In this document: positions 51,572 to 60,062 of the stretch, one piece after another | Layout: each line of letters starts with the position of its first letter | Numbering within the stretch: position 1 is the first letter of the stretch | Made by a program: the position numbers and the translations under genes | Assembly: GCF_009664975.1 (NCBI RefSeq) | Contig: NZ_WJXB01000001.1 | Span: 372,001 to 436,000, forward strand | DNA: 64,000 nucleotides | Direction of reading: 5' to 3' | Source: Paenibacillus monticola | Lineage (GTDB): Bacteria > Bacillota > Bacilli > Paenibacillales > Paenibacillaceae | The notes under the pieces: generated by a model | The model's input: the letters and a program-made list of their open reading frames with translations, nothing else | The model's database searches: none | What the model was told of the DNA's origin: nothing

Positions 51572-53311
51572 GTGAACATACCAAAACTGATTATGAATTC
51601 ATCTCTTGCTCTTTCTATAGTGTTGGCCAGTGCAGCAATAGGCCCCATATCGGCTTCGGCAGCCCAAACCATTTCTCATGTAGTGGTGTCGGCCATTCCA
51701 GCAATTCATCCAGGCGGAACGGTGACCATCGCCGGAACATCCACAGACTCTGAAGTGATCGTGAAGGTCATTCGTCCAACGGGTAGCATTATATTCTTTA
51801 ATATTGTTAAAGTCATCAATGGAGCATTCTCCGATTCATTTGTTCTGGGAACTAGCGAATCCGTCGGAACCTATAAAGTAGTTGTTGGACAAGGCGACAC
51901 TGTAGACATGAAAGATCTTATTGTTACAGCTGCTCCCACACCGCCAGTGACAGATCCAGGTCCAGATCCAGATCCAGGTCCAGATTCAGATCCTGGTCCA
52001 GGAACAACACCTATAGGCAGCAGTAACCCAAGCACCAACATTGTAACTCCTGCTAATGTAGAAGTAAGTCCTGATGCCATCACTTCCAATACAGTAACTG
52101 GCCCTGACGGCAAGGTTACGACTACGGTAACTATTGATAACAAATATTTGAGCGATGCGTTCACTCAACTGAAAGATCAAGGGTTGACTGAGGGATCACC
52201 AGTTATTGCTATAAGAATTAGTGATATTGTGGCGAACGGCAATACCAGCGTGTCCCTCCCCGCTTCTTTGCTATTGGAAGGAATGAAGAGTGTTCCGAAT
52301 GCCGTCATTAAGATTTTCTCAGGCAACGAATCCTATTCTCTTCCCTTACAGGTGCTGGATCTTAACACTATAGCCCAGACATTAGGTATAGACATTTCTG
52401 GTGTCATCCTGCATATTAACATTGCTGTGATGGGAACGGATATTGAGAAGCTGATTCAAGCGAGTGCTGGAGGAAAAGGTGCCGTATCTCTAGGCCATTC
52501 CGTTGATTTCAGTGTCACCGCTGAAGGTAATGGTAAAACGGTAGAGTTGAATAACTTTGGAACCAACTATGTAGAGCGTAGTATTACTTTCTCACAAGCT
52601 ATTGATCCATTGACTACCACAGGCATTCTATATAATCCGGCAAATCAGGAGATTTCCTTTGTGCCTACCGTTTTTGTGAAAAATACGGATGGAACAACCC
52701 AAGCAACGATTAAAAGAAACGGAAACAGTATTTACTCTGTAGTTACCTCTTCCAAATCTTTTACGGATATAAAAGGACACTGGGCTAAAGCTGATATCGA
52801 ACTATTGGCTTCCAAAATGGTTGTTAGCGGTACAACAGCAACAAATTTTGCCCCAGACCATAATATTACACGCGCAGAGTTTGCCGCCTTGCTCGTACGT
52901 TCACTGGCTTTGAATTCTGATGCGGCAGCAGCGACCTTCAAAGACGTTAAGGCAAGTGATTGGTTTGCAGGCTCCATTGGAGCTGCTGTTAAAGCTAAGC
53001 TTGTAAGTGGATATGAAGATGGTTCTTTCAAACCTAATGCACCGATCACACGTGAACAAATGACGGTAATGATAGCCAAAGCCATCACTGCAGCTGGAAA
53101 AACAGTCAGCAGCCAAGCTGAATCGTTAAATATATTTAGCGATAGCTCGAAAATAAGCAATTGGGCAAAGGTGTCCGTCTCGCAATCCGTACAAGCGGGG
53201 ATTATTTCCGGGATGACAGATACTACCTTTGTTCCGTTAGCCAATGCAACTCGTGCACAGGCTGCTGTTATGCTGAAACGGTATCTTCAATACACTCAGT
53301 TTATCAACTAA
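51572..53311 (+). CDS. SLH-domain surface protein
   Basis: A ~579-residue exported protein. The signal peptide ends near ISASAAQ (about residue 31). A beta-sandwich-like domain, a PDPDPGPDSDPGPG linker (about 130-145), a central domain of unknown type (about 165-395) and three SLH domains (about 400-575: KGHWAKADIELLASKMVVSG, DWFAGSIGAAVKAKLVSGYE, NWAKVSVSQSVQAGIISG) follow. GTG 51572 is chosen because GAGGGA lies 9 nt upstream; a frame open to 51530 runs into the hairpin. It follows the large secreted protein by 71 bp and is probably expressed with it. Confidence 0.85.
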   Translation: MNIPKLIMNSSLALSIVLASAAIGPISASAAQTISHVVVSAIPAIHPGGTVTIAGTSTDSEVIVKVIRPTGSIIFFNIVKVINGAFSDSFVLGTSESVGTYKVVVGQGDTVDMKDLIVTAAPTPPVTDPGPDPDPGPDSDPGPGTTPIGSSNPSTNIVTPANVEVSPDAITSNTVTGPDGKVTTTVTIDNKYLSDAFTQLKDQGLTEGSPVIAIRISDIVANGNTSVSLPASLLLEGMKSVPNAVIKIFSGNESYSLPLQVLDLNTIAQTLGIDISGVILHINIAVMGTDIEKLIQASAGGKGAVSLGHSVDFSVTAEGNGKTVELNNFGTNYVERSITFSQAIDPLTTTGILYNPANQEISFVPTVFVKNTDGTTQATIKRNGNSIYSVVTSSKSFTDIKGHWAKADIELLASKMVVSGTTATNFAPDHNITRAEFAALLVRSLALNSDAAAATFKDVKASDWFAGSIGAAVKAKLVSGYEDGSFKPNAPITREQMTVMIAKAITAAGKTVSSQAESLNIFSDSSKISNWAKVSVSQSVQAGIISGMTDTTFVPLANATRAQAAVMLKRYLQYTQFIN

Positions 53312-53357
53312 CTGGCGACATCAGAACAACGAGTGCAGCAGTGATCAGATGCAGGAT

Positions 53358-53406
53358 AAACAGGCCACGATCTCCTTGTATTAGGAGGCCGTGGCCTGTT
53401 TTTTTA
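53358..53406. terminator. Bidirectional terminator between convergent SLH genes
   Basis: AAACAGGCCACG (53358-53369) pairs with CGTGGCCTGTTT (53390-53401); TTTTT follows on the plus strand, and an A-run on the other side serves the minus-strand gene ending at 53434 less well. Confidence 0.85.
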
Positions 53407-53433
53407 CCTCTATTTAGATGTTGCAAGGCATAA

Positions 53434-54408
53434 CTATTGGATAACGCTGGAGGAAGCTGGTGAACTGGTGCCTTTTACAGGCTGGGCCGAAGCTTTGTAG
53501 CCATCCGGCAGATAAGTGACCACGGAGGCTTTGGAAATGACCTGGGGATACATTTTGTCCGGATCAGGTTCGGTTACGCTGAAATAAATAACGGCTGTCT
53601 TGTCCTTGCCGAATTCGATTCTCTCCACTACCAATCCGTAACCCGGATTTGGCAGATTGTTAACGGTCAACGTAGCTTTGTTAACACCCTCTGCAGCTTT
53701 TTCGAGCGTAACCTCTGTTTCAAAATTAGAAGTTGGAGCCGTGGAGCTATCCTCAGGAATAATCACACGTTTGGCAAACTCTGCTGCATCATGAATCCAG
53801 ACCGCGGCTTCCGAACGAGTAACGGCATCATTGGGTCGGAATTTACTGTCCTCCAGCGTGACAATATGCGTATTAAGCAGGATTTGCAGGCTATTGGATT
53901 CTTCGGCAGTCAGCTTGCTTCCATCAGCAATATTGACAAACATCTTCGTTACAGGGAAATCCCCTTTACTCAGCAAGGCCTGAGTCATTAGATGGGCGAA
54001 CTGGGCCCGGGTAATGGATCCATTCGGATTAACATCCTTATCTAGGGAAAGGCCGTTCTGTTTGGCGATCAGAAAGGCCGATGCATACCAGGCTTTGTCG
54101 TTGACCTTATCGAAGAAATTACTAGCTTTAGTAGGACTATTGCCACTTGTTGGTTTCGAAGACAGTTCCAGCCCGCTGACGATAAATTGCACCCCTTGTG
54201 CAAAAGTTACCTTCGACTTAGGAGCGAACTTGTCGCTGGTTACTCCGTTAATGATACCTGCATCATGCAAGGCGTTAATTTTTGCTTCAGCAGGATCACC
54301 TTTCAAATCCGAGAACGCAAATGCCGATGTCCCGAAGGACAGGCTTGCAGCCAAAATGCCGCACGCTATAGTCATTTTTGTAGCGTGGTTCAAGAATGGT
54401 TTGTTCAT
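53434..54408 (-). CDS. SLH-domain protein with PrcB-like C-terminal domain
   Basis: A 324-residue exported protein. A signal peptide (about 1-31, GTSAFA) is followed directly by three SLH-type repeats (about 32-215; FSDLKGDPAEAKINALHDAG, ITRAQFAHLMTQALL, AVTRSEAAVWIHDAA). The C-terminal ~100 residues (GYGLVVERIEFGKDKTAVIY ... YPQVISKASVVTYLPDG) resemble the PrcB_C domain. SLH at the N-terminus rather than the C-terminus contrasts with the neighbour at 51572. GAGGTGATG precedes the ATG. It is likely a wall-bound accessory protein; its role is unknown. Confidence 0.85.
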   Translation of the reverse strand: MNKPFLNHATKMTIACGILAASLSFGTSAFAFSDLKGDPAEAKINALHDAGIINGVTSDKFAPKSKVTFAQGVQFIVSGLELSSKPTSGNSPTKASNFFDKVNDKAWYASAFLIAKQNGLSLDKDVNPNGSITRAQFAHLMTQALLSKGDFPVTKMFVNIADGSKLTAEESNSLQILLNTHIVTLEDSKFRPNDAVTRSEAAVWIHDAAEFAKRVIIPEDSSTAPTSNFETEVTLEKAAEGVNKATLTVNNLPNPGYGLVVERIEFGKDKTAVIYFSVTEPDPDKMYPQVISKASVVTYLPDGYKASAQPVKGTSSPASSSVIQ

Positions 54409-54506
54409 TGTGCATCACCTCTATATACTTAGATGGTAGAATGCACCAAAATGTTGCAGGGTAATCTAAATAAAAAATAGATTTACGAATAAAGGGGTGA
54501 GGTTCG

Positions 54507-56474
54507 ATGAGAAAGTGGAACTATTACTTCTTTATTATGGTGTTGATAATAATAATAGCCACAATTCTTCAGACAGTATTCAGTAAGGACAAAGAGTATG
54601 CGATAGATCGGGTAGATATTAAGGCAGAATTGCTGACAGACGGCGATTTGAGGGTACAAGAGATGTTCACTTATACTTTTAAGGGAAGCTGGAACGGAAC
54701 TACGCGGTATCTGGATACGGAAGGACAGAAAGCTGTCGAATATTTCAAGGCTTACATACCGCCAAAAGATAAGTTGATCGGTGATTTTACAGAGGACGGC
54801 CTGAAAGAGCTAGGTGTGGAGCTTGATTCCGAAAGTGATACCTATTACGCCTATTCGGCATCAAAAGATGAAACGAAACGGGTGTATTATCAATATAGGG
54901 TCGACAAGGCAGCTATCAAGTATTCGGATACGGGCGAACTTAACTGGAGTTTCCTGACAAACAACAACGAAGATATGGGAGAGGTTAACCTTCAGCTGTT
55001 CCTACCGCAAGATAGTGACAATCTTGGCGTAGACTTCTTCCTGCGGGACCGCATAGGGGGAGGAGTGCTGTCTTTAAAGAAGAACAGTACCGATTCTTCT
55101 TCCTATCTTTACTATCATAATAAGAGCCTGTCTAAGAAAGGCACCGTTCGGATGAGAGTATTATTTCCTGAAAGTTGGTTGAGTGATATTCCTGCCAGCG
55201 AATCAGCTTTGCCAGTCAAGGCGGTTCTGGCCAAAGAAAAGGCAAAAGATCTTCTGATCTCCACACGGGCGGAATATTTTCCGTTACTGATCAAGATGCT
55301 GCACCTAATCACGGGGCTCATTCTGGCTGTTAGTCTGCTCTATCTCTTCGCACCGCGACGAGTAAGGGGATTCCTGAGGAGGAGGGAGCTAACACCAGCT
55401 CGATTGGGAGAGATGGACCCGTTGCTGGCAGCTTACATCTACAGAAATGGACGATTGAAGAAAAGGGATCTTTTTGCGGGTGTATTTTCCATGCGGCAGC
55501 GTGGGCTGGTCCTTATGAAGCAAGGGGCGACACCGGCGCGCTTCGAGGACGATGCCAAGGCGCCGGAGTTTATGCCCAAATTTCTGTTTCAAGGCGCCCG
55601 TAAATTGTTAAATCCGGTGGACCTTTTTATGGTAACTCATTTTTTTCAGAACCATGGCAACGAATTTCAGCTGGAATCTGTCAATGGACCAACGTCTATG
55701 GAACGGAATAGGCGCAGCAAGCAAAAAAAATATCATGAAAAAGCATTGAATGTTGACAAGAAATTTAAAGATTGGTCTTTGCTGGTCGCGAAGCAGGTTT
55801 CTTTCCGGGACAGTGCCTACAGAAATAATCTGTGGCGCCCCCTTTGGGTAGGTCTATCCTTGCTGCATCTTGTGTTCGTACTATGTCTTTTCTACGCTGA
55901 TGCTGCTTCTTGGCTTATTCTCTGCTCTATGGCTGTACCGCTCACACTTGGAGCCGCGCTTACGATGATCTTTTATTCTCGGAGATGGCTGATGATCTTG
56001 TATCTCGGCGCCTGTTCACTGTCGATGATGGTGCTGACAAATATAGATGCAGTGTTGACCTATCTTCTTTATATTCTTTGTTCAGTACTGCTTGTAGGAA
56101 TTGTACCGAGGAATATCCTCTCTCCAGAAGCGGCCTGGTACCGTTCTGCACTTAAAGTGTGGCGGAGACAACTTAAAAAGGGCCGAATTTATACGGTGCC
56201 GAACGGAGCAGATTCAGTTACGCTTGCCAGTGAATTTGCCCTCACATTGGATGCAGGAGCAACTTTTCTGAAGTCTGTACAGGTAAGAGGGTCAGAAGCT
56301 AATGCTGAGTCTTCCACCTTAAGAAATCTAGCTCTATTTGGAGGAGTGCTCTACTCTCAGCAGACGATAGCCTATATGTCACCGCTCCCTTCATCGGGAG
56401 GGAATGGAAGTAATGACGGAGGAGGCGGCGGTGGTGCTGGCGGTGGTGACGGAGGCGGAACGGGAGCTTTCTAA
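54507..56474 (+). CDS. DUF2207 membrane protein
   Basis: A 655-residue membrane protein. An N-terminal helix (about 6-24), an extracellular DUF2207 domain (about 33-240; YAIDRVDIKAELLTDGDLRV, EMFTYTFKGSWNGTTRYLD), a central helix (about 262-280), a cytoplasmic region with a winged-helix-like stretch (DPLLAAYIYRNGRLKKRDLF), two to four further helices (about 445-530) and a Gly-rich end (GGGGGAGGGDGGGTGAF) follow. This arrangement is typical of DUF2207 proteins, whose function is unknown. AAAGGGGTGAGG precedes ATG 54507. The TetM-like gene follows by 56 bp. Confidence 0.87.
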   Translation: MRKWNYYFFIMVLIIIIATILQTVFSKDKEYAIDRVDIKAELLTDGDLRVQEMFTYTFKGSWNGTTRYLDTEGQKAVEYFKAYIPPKDKLIGDFTEDGLKELGVELDSESDTYYAYSASKDETKRVYYQYRVDKAAIKYSDTGELNWSFLTNNNEDMGEVNLQLFLPQDSDNLGVDFFLRDRIGGGVLSLKKNSTDSSSYLYYHNKSLSKKGTVRMRVLFPESWLSDIPASESALPVKAVLAKEKAKDLLISTRAEYFPLLIKMLHLITGLILAVSLLYLFAPRRVRGFLRRRELTPARLGEMDPLLAAYIYRNGRLKKRDLFAGVFSMRQRGLVLMKQGATPARFEDDAKAPEFMPKFLFQGARKLLNPVDLFMVTHFFQNHGNEFQLESVNGPTSMERNRRSKQKKYHEKALNVDKKFKDWSLLVAKQVSFRDSAYRNNLWRPLWVGLSLLHLVFVLCLFYADAASWLILCSMAVPLTLGAALTMIFYSRRWLMILYLGACSLSMMVLTNIDAVLTYLLYILCSVLLVGIVPRNILSPEAAWYRSALKVWRRQLKKGRIYTVPNGADSVTLASEFALTLDAGATFLKSVQVRGSEANAESSTLRNLALFGGVLYSQQTIAYMSPLPSSGGNGSNDGGGGGGAGGGDGGGTGAF

Positions 56475-56530
56475 CTTCAATGTCCGCTGTATTCAGCTTT
56501 ATATTAATGCTTACGACAGGAGAACTATAG

Positions 56531-58501
56531 ATGCTTCAGCAGGGGACAGAACGAATCAATGTTGGAATATTTGCTCATGTAGATGCTGGAAAGACGACTA
56601 CAACGGAGCATATTTTATATGAGAGTGGACGTATTCGTGCGCTGGGTAGTGTAGATAGCGGAACGGCATTAACGGATTCAATGGATATTGAACGGCAGCG
56701 GGGGATTTCGGTACGGGCGGCACTGGCGTCTTTTGCCTGGAAAGGGGTGCAGATCAATCTGGTCGATACGCCGGGGCATGTCGATTTCCTGTCTGAGGTG
56801 GAGCGATCTTTGCGGGTGATGGACTGTGCAGTGCTCATACTATCAGCGGTAGAGGGTGTGCAGGCACAAACTGAGATGATCTGGAATGCTCTGCGGAAGC
56901 TGGGAATTCCCACACTGATTCTCATGAACAAAATGGATCGGGTGGGTGCAAATCCTGACGCGGTGCTGGCTCAGGCACGCAATTATTTATCAGCTGATAT
57001 CATTCCTGTGCAGTGCCCAATGGGTGAAGAGCAGAATTATACAGGGGCTGCGGATTTATGGGAAGCTGGTGCAGAGGCTGCCGCGCAGACGGAGTTGTTG
57101 GAGGCATTAGCGGAGCGGGATGAGAAATGGCTGGAAACGTATATGTCAGGTCGAACCGTAGACCTTGTTGCGTGGAAAAACCATATGAAAGCGGAAACAG
57201 CCGCAGGTCGGATGTTTCCGCTGGTCTATGGAGTAGCGGCCAAGGGGCTTGGTATTACGGCGCTTTTGGACGCCGTGATTGATTATTTCCCACGAGCCGG
57301 AGGGAATGCAGAATCCCCAGTGTCCGGTATCGTGTACAACATTCAACGGGATAAGAATATGGGGCGCATGGCTTTTGTCCGCCTTTATGAAGGAACCATT
57401 CGCAACCGTGATACACTGCTGAATTATTCGCAGGATGTTCAAGGAAAGGTGACCCAAATCCGCAAGGTGGAGGGTGGCCGTGTTGAGGATGTTGGAGCGC
57501 TGGAAGCTGGGGATATCGCTGTAGTCTATGGCCTCTCCGGGGTGCGGGTTGGCGATGTACTGGGCCATCCCGAAGCGATCCCGCAGGAAGCCAAGCTTGC
57601 CGTACCGCTGCTTACCGTGCGTGTACATTGGGAAGCCGATACCGATGACCATAAGGTGATCGGAGCCCTGCAGGAGCTGGCAGATGAAGACCCGCTGCTG
57701 GATACCCAGTGGCTGCAGGATGAACGGGAGCTGCACATCAAAGTGATGGGACCGATTCAGCTGGAGATTCTAGACAGCGTTATGGTGGAGCGTTATGGAC
57801 TAAAAGTTACCTTTGGCCAGCCATCCGTAATATATAAAGAGACGCCAAGTCGTACAGGTGAAGGCTTCATCGCGTATTTGATGCCGAAGCCGTGCTGGGC
57901 GATTCTGCGCTTCCATATCGAACCGGGCCCTCCGGGCAGTGGGTTGGTCTATGACTCGGTAGTGCGGAGCTCCGATCTGTTGCCGCAATATCAGAATGAG
58001 ACGGCCCGCCGGGTGCCGGAGGCTCTGCAGCAGGGACTTTACGGCTGGGAGGTTACTGATCTCAAGATCACTTTAGTTGAGGGGCAGCATCATGTGTGGC
58101 ATACTCATCCGCTCGATTTCGCCGTCGCGACACCGATGGCTATTATGAACGGGCTGGCTAATGTAGGAACCACACTGCTGGAGCCGATCCTGCAAGTCCA
58201 CATCGTGGTCCCCGAAGAGAACGGCGGCCGCGTAATGAACGAACTCGTGCAGATGCGTGGCACGTTCGAGCCGCCCGTACTACTCGGCGATCGGATGGTA
58301 ATCGAGGGACGCCTGCCCTTGGCAACGTCGCTCGAATACCCCGTGAGCTTAAGCTCCTACACGAAGGGGCGCAGCACGTTCACTTCTTTTTTTGCCGGAT
58401 ATGAGAAATGCCCGCCAGACGTTACCGCCGAGCGCACCCGTCGGGGCGTGAACCCGCTCGATCAGGCGAAGTATATATTGAGTGTGCGGAAGGCGTTGTA
58501 G
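56531..58501 (+). CDS. TetM/TetO-type ribosomal-protection GTPase (EF-G-like), divergent
   Basis: A 656-residue EF-G paralogue of the tetracycline ribosomal-protection type. G motifs: AHVDAGKTTTTEH (G1, residues 15-27), RGISV (G2), DTPGHVDFL (G3), NKMDR (G4). The family's short length, compared with ~690 for EF-G, and the domain IV/V pattern (THPLDFAVATPMAIM, GTTLLEPILQVHIVVPEENG) fit Tet proteins. The domain IV loop reads HHVWHTHPLDF, where Tet(M) has YYSPVSTPADF, so resistance is not certain. CAGGAGAA precedes ATG 56531. No leader peptide of the tet(M) type was seen in the 56-bp gap upstream. Confidence 0.88.
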   Translation: MLQQGTERINVGIFAHVDAGKTTTTEHILYESGRIRALGSVDSGTALTDSMDIERQRGISVRAALASFAWKGVQINLVDTPGHVDFLSEVERSLRVMDCAVLILSAVEGVQAQTEMIWNALRKLGIPTLILMNKMDRVGANPDAVLAQARNYLSADIIPVQCPMGEEQNYTGAADLWEAGAEAAAQTELLEALAERDEKWLETYMSGRTVDLVAWKNHMKAETAAGRMFPLVYGVAAKGLGITALLDAVIDYFPRAGGNAESPVSGIVYNIQRDKNMGRMAFVRLYEGTIRNRDTLLNYSQDVQGKVTQIRKVEGGRVEDVGALEAGDIAVVYGLSGVRVGDVLGHPEAIPQEAKLAVPLLTVRVHWEADTDDHKVIGALQELADEDPLLDTQWLQDERELHIKVMGPIQLEILDSVMVERYGLKVTFGQPSVIYKETPSRTGEGFIAYLMPKPCWAILRFHIEPGPPGSGLVYDSVVRSSDLLPQYQNETARRVPEALQQGLYGWEVTDLKITLVEGQHHVWHTHPLDFAVATPMAIMNGLANVGTTLLEPILQVHIVVPEENGGRVMNELVQMRGTFEPPVLLGDRMVIEGRLPLATSLEYPVSLSSYTKGRSTFTSFFAGYEKCPPDVTAERTRRGVNPLDQAKYILSVRKAL

Positions 58502-58593
58502 GGGGGATTCGAGTTTGAGTTTGGGAGGGGATATGGTAAACTTCACCTAGATGATGGAATTCTTTTTGTTTATTTCAGGGGAGGATAGTTAAA

Positions 58594-58760
58594 GTGCGAA
58601 TGTATAGCTCCCATGATTTCCCCAGGACATTCGCACCAATTATATTACATAATTTGTAATTTATTATCGAGCTAATCGTATTTTCAAGCTTTTCAATAGA
58701 GAATTAAGCGTTTTTTTATGGTGAAAAAAGGTTTTATTCCTTTTTTGGTGGGAAAACGGA
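58594..58760 (+). promoter_or_regulatory. CRISPR leader (type I-C-like), relic
   Basis: Directly upstream of the degenerate array lies GTGCGAATGT (58594-58603) pairing with ACATTCGCAC (58627-58636), followed by ~120 bp of AT-rich DNA. From memory, a hairpin of this form (gtgcgaa...ttcgcac) is usual at the start of type I-C leaders just after cas2. No cas2 or other cas gene is present; the TetM-like gene ends at 58501 instead. The 92 bp between show nothing recognisable. Confidence 0.6.
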
Positions 58761-58927
58761 GTCGCTCCCTACGTGGGAGCGTGGATTGAAGTAGCGTACC
58801 CGTCATGTAAATATTTATTATCGATCGTGTCGCTCCCCATGCGGGAGTGTGAATTGAAATGCGGAAGCGATGGACATTAATGAGCAACTCGATGAGTCGC
58901 TCCCTACGCGGGAGCAAGGATTGAATC
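58761..58927 (+). CRISPR. Degenerate type I-C-like CRISPR array, three repeats
   Basis: Three 32-bp repeats at 58761-58792, 58829-58860 and 58896-58927 share GTCGCTCCC, a GGGAG stem partner and (A/G)ATTGAA end. Spacers are 36 bp (58793-58828) and 35 bp (58861-58895). The length, the GCTCCC/GGGAGC stem and the ATTGAA 3' end fit type I-C repeats. Repeats differ at 5-8 positions from one another, so the array is decaying rather than active. Spacer targets are unknown. A weaker fourth repeat-like stretch starts at 58959. Confidence 0.8.
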
Positions 58928-59044
58928 TCATCACCGTATAGTTTATCTTTTAAAAGAGGTCACACCCTCGCTTCACAGGGGAGTGGCTATTAACATTATG
59001 AGCCAGATCAGTAAGCCTGGGCATATTTCATTTTGGAGGTTATC

Positions 59045-59539
59045 ATGCACAATAAAATTAGCGAAGTACTGCTGCAGAATTGGGATTATAGCATGGATGT
59101 TGAGGATTGGTCACCGCCACTGAGCGATGCACTTGCAGGTGTGGATCACTTGCAGGCTAGCTGGAAGCCGCAGGGAGGAGCTGCCAACTCCATCTGGGAG
59201 ACGGTCAACCATTTGACGTATTATAAGGAACGTTTACTGAAGAAGCTAAAAGGCTTGCCACAGCTGCCCGATGTGGACAGCAATGATGATACATTTATTG
59301 TAACGGTTACCGGGGAGGAAGAGTGGGAGAAGGCCGTCGCTGCTCTGAAGACCGTTCACGCTTCGCTTCGGGAAGTCATTGAGGCGCTTGAAGAAGGCGC
59401 GTATGATTGGGGCGGCTCAGGACATGCACCAGGCGAAGAAGTGATGAGTCTTATCCTGCACGATGCCTATCACACTGGACAGATCGTCTTGATCCGTAAG
59501 TTGCAGGGCTCTTGGCCTTCACGCCGCAGCTTCGATTGA
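59045..59539 (+). CDS. DinB-family protein
   Basis: A 164-residue four-helix-bundle protein of the DinB/YfiT-like family. Metal-binding histidines occur in the usual places: TVNHLTYYKERLL, and SLILHDAYHTGQIVLIRKL near the C-terminus. Members are putative thiol-dependent or metal-dependent enzymes, for example bacillithiol transferases; the substrate is unknown. ATG 59045 follows TTGGAGGT; a TTG four codons upstream overlaps that site and is not used. A terminator at 59559-59614 follows. Confidence 0.88.
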   Translation: MHNKISEVLLQNWDYSMDVEDWSPPLSDALAGVDHLQASWKPQGGAANSIWETVNHLTYYKERLLKKLKGLPQLPDVDSNDDTFIVTVTGEEEWEKAVAALKTVHASLREVIEALEEGAYDWGGSGHAPGEEVMSLILHDAYHTGQIVLIRKLQGSWPSRRSFD

Positions 59540-59558
59540 CCATAGCATAGAAATATTA

Positions 59559-59614
59559 AGCCGCCTTACTGCTTGCTCCAGTCCATCGGGAGTAAGCCGT
59601 AAGGCGGCTATTTG
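59559..59614 (+). terminator. Rho-independent terminator after dinB
   Basis: AGCCGCCTTAC (59559-59569) pairs with GTAAGGCGGCT (59599-59609); the enclosed GCTT.../...AAGC region extends the stem, and ATTTGTTT follows. Confidence 0.85.
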
Positions 59615-59676
59615 TTTCAACCAGTCGAACCTTCGGTTAATGATAGATAGATCAAGTTTCGAAGGGAGAGATTGTT

Positions 59677-59844
59677 ATGGATCCGAATCACAGTGATAGA
59701 AGTGTAGAAGTCCAGCACACCGAGGTTCAAAAGAAATCGGATTCCAGTGCGGTCGCTATTACCTTTATCCGATATGCAACTTATATCATTATCACGTTTG
59801 GAGTTCTGTTTTTCTTAGTTAAATATGTGTTCCCGAAGTTCTAA
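59677..59844 (+). CDS. Small single-pass membrane protein (55 residues)
   Basis: A 55-codon gene: a polar N-terminus (MDPNHSDRSVEV, VQKKSDSS), then one membrane helix (YATYIIITFGVLFFLVKYVF) and a short basic end. GAAGGGAG lies 6-7 nt before the ATG, and a strong terminator follows 17 bp after the stop, so it is a complete monocistronic unit. No family is recognised. Confidence 0.7.
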   Translation: MDPNHSDRSVEVQHTEVQKKSDSSAVAITFIRYATYIIITFGVLFFLVKYVFPKF

Positions 59845-59861
59845 CCAAATGGAATCTAAAC

Positions 59862-59893
59862 AAAACCATCCCTCAAGGCGGGATGGTTTTTTT
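59862..59893 (+). terminator. Rho-independent terminator
   Basis: AAAACCATCCC (59862-59872) pairs with GGGATGGTTTT (59880-59890), then TTT. It could act on both strands, also ending the cmpA transcript. Confidence 0.88.
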
Positions 59894-59924
59894 GAATCTG
59901 ATGATATTCCTTCTGATGACATTC

Positions 59925-60062
59925 CTACAGCTCTCTTTGTATAGAACCCGGTGATTCCGCGGAATTGCGGTAAAAGAACCAGCACTCGTTCAGCAGCTTA
60001 ATCTGACGGCGGTCTTTTTTATAATAAGCTTTCATCAGCTGATGGCAGAGCCACTGCGGCAA
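59925..60062 (-). CDS. cmpA: CmpA-like cortex morphogenetic protein
   Basis: A 45-residue protein that matches CmpA of spore formers: PQWLCHQLMKAYYKKDRRQ then IKLLNECWFFYRN, against the B. subtilis pattern W-KKQM-RAFYEKD-QIRMLNQCWFYYR. CmpA couples coat and cortex assembly, acting as an adaptor for ClpXP degradation of SpoIVA. TTG 60062 with AGAGGAGG 7 nt upstream is the start; the frame is open 23 codons further but without sense. As in B. subtilis it lies near the SprT-like gene and (ancestrally) tex, which marks the right edge of the accessory segment. Confidence 0.8.
   Translation of the reverse strand: MPQWLCHQLMKAYYKKDRRQIKLLNECWFFYRNSAESPGSIQREL

Noticed and set aside
57146..57736. 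Open frame of 196 codons opposite the TetM-like gene
   Set aside because: Complement of a clearly coding GTPase region; no independent coding evidence.
58693..58917. Open frame of 74 codons across the CRISPR relic, with repeated RRERL units
   Set aside because: The repeated residues are simply the CRISPR repeats read in one frame; not a protein.
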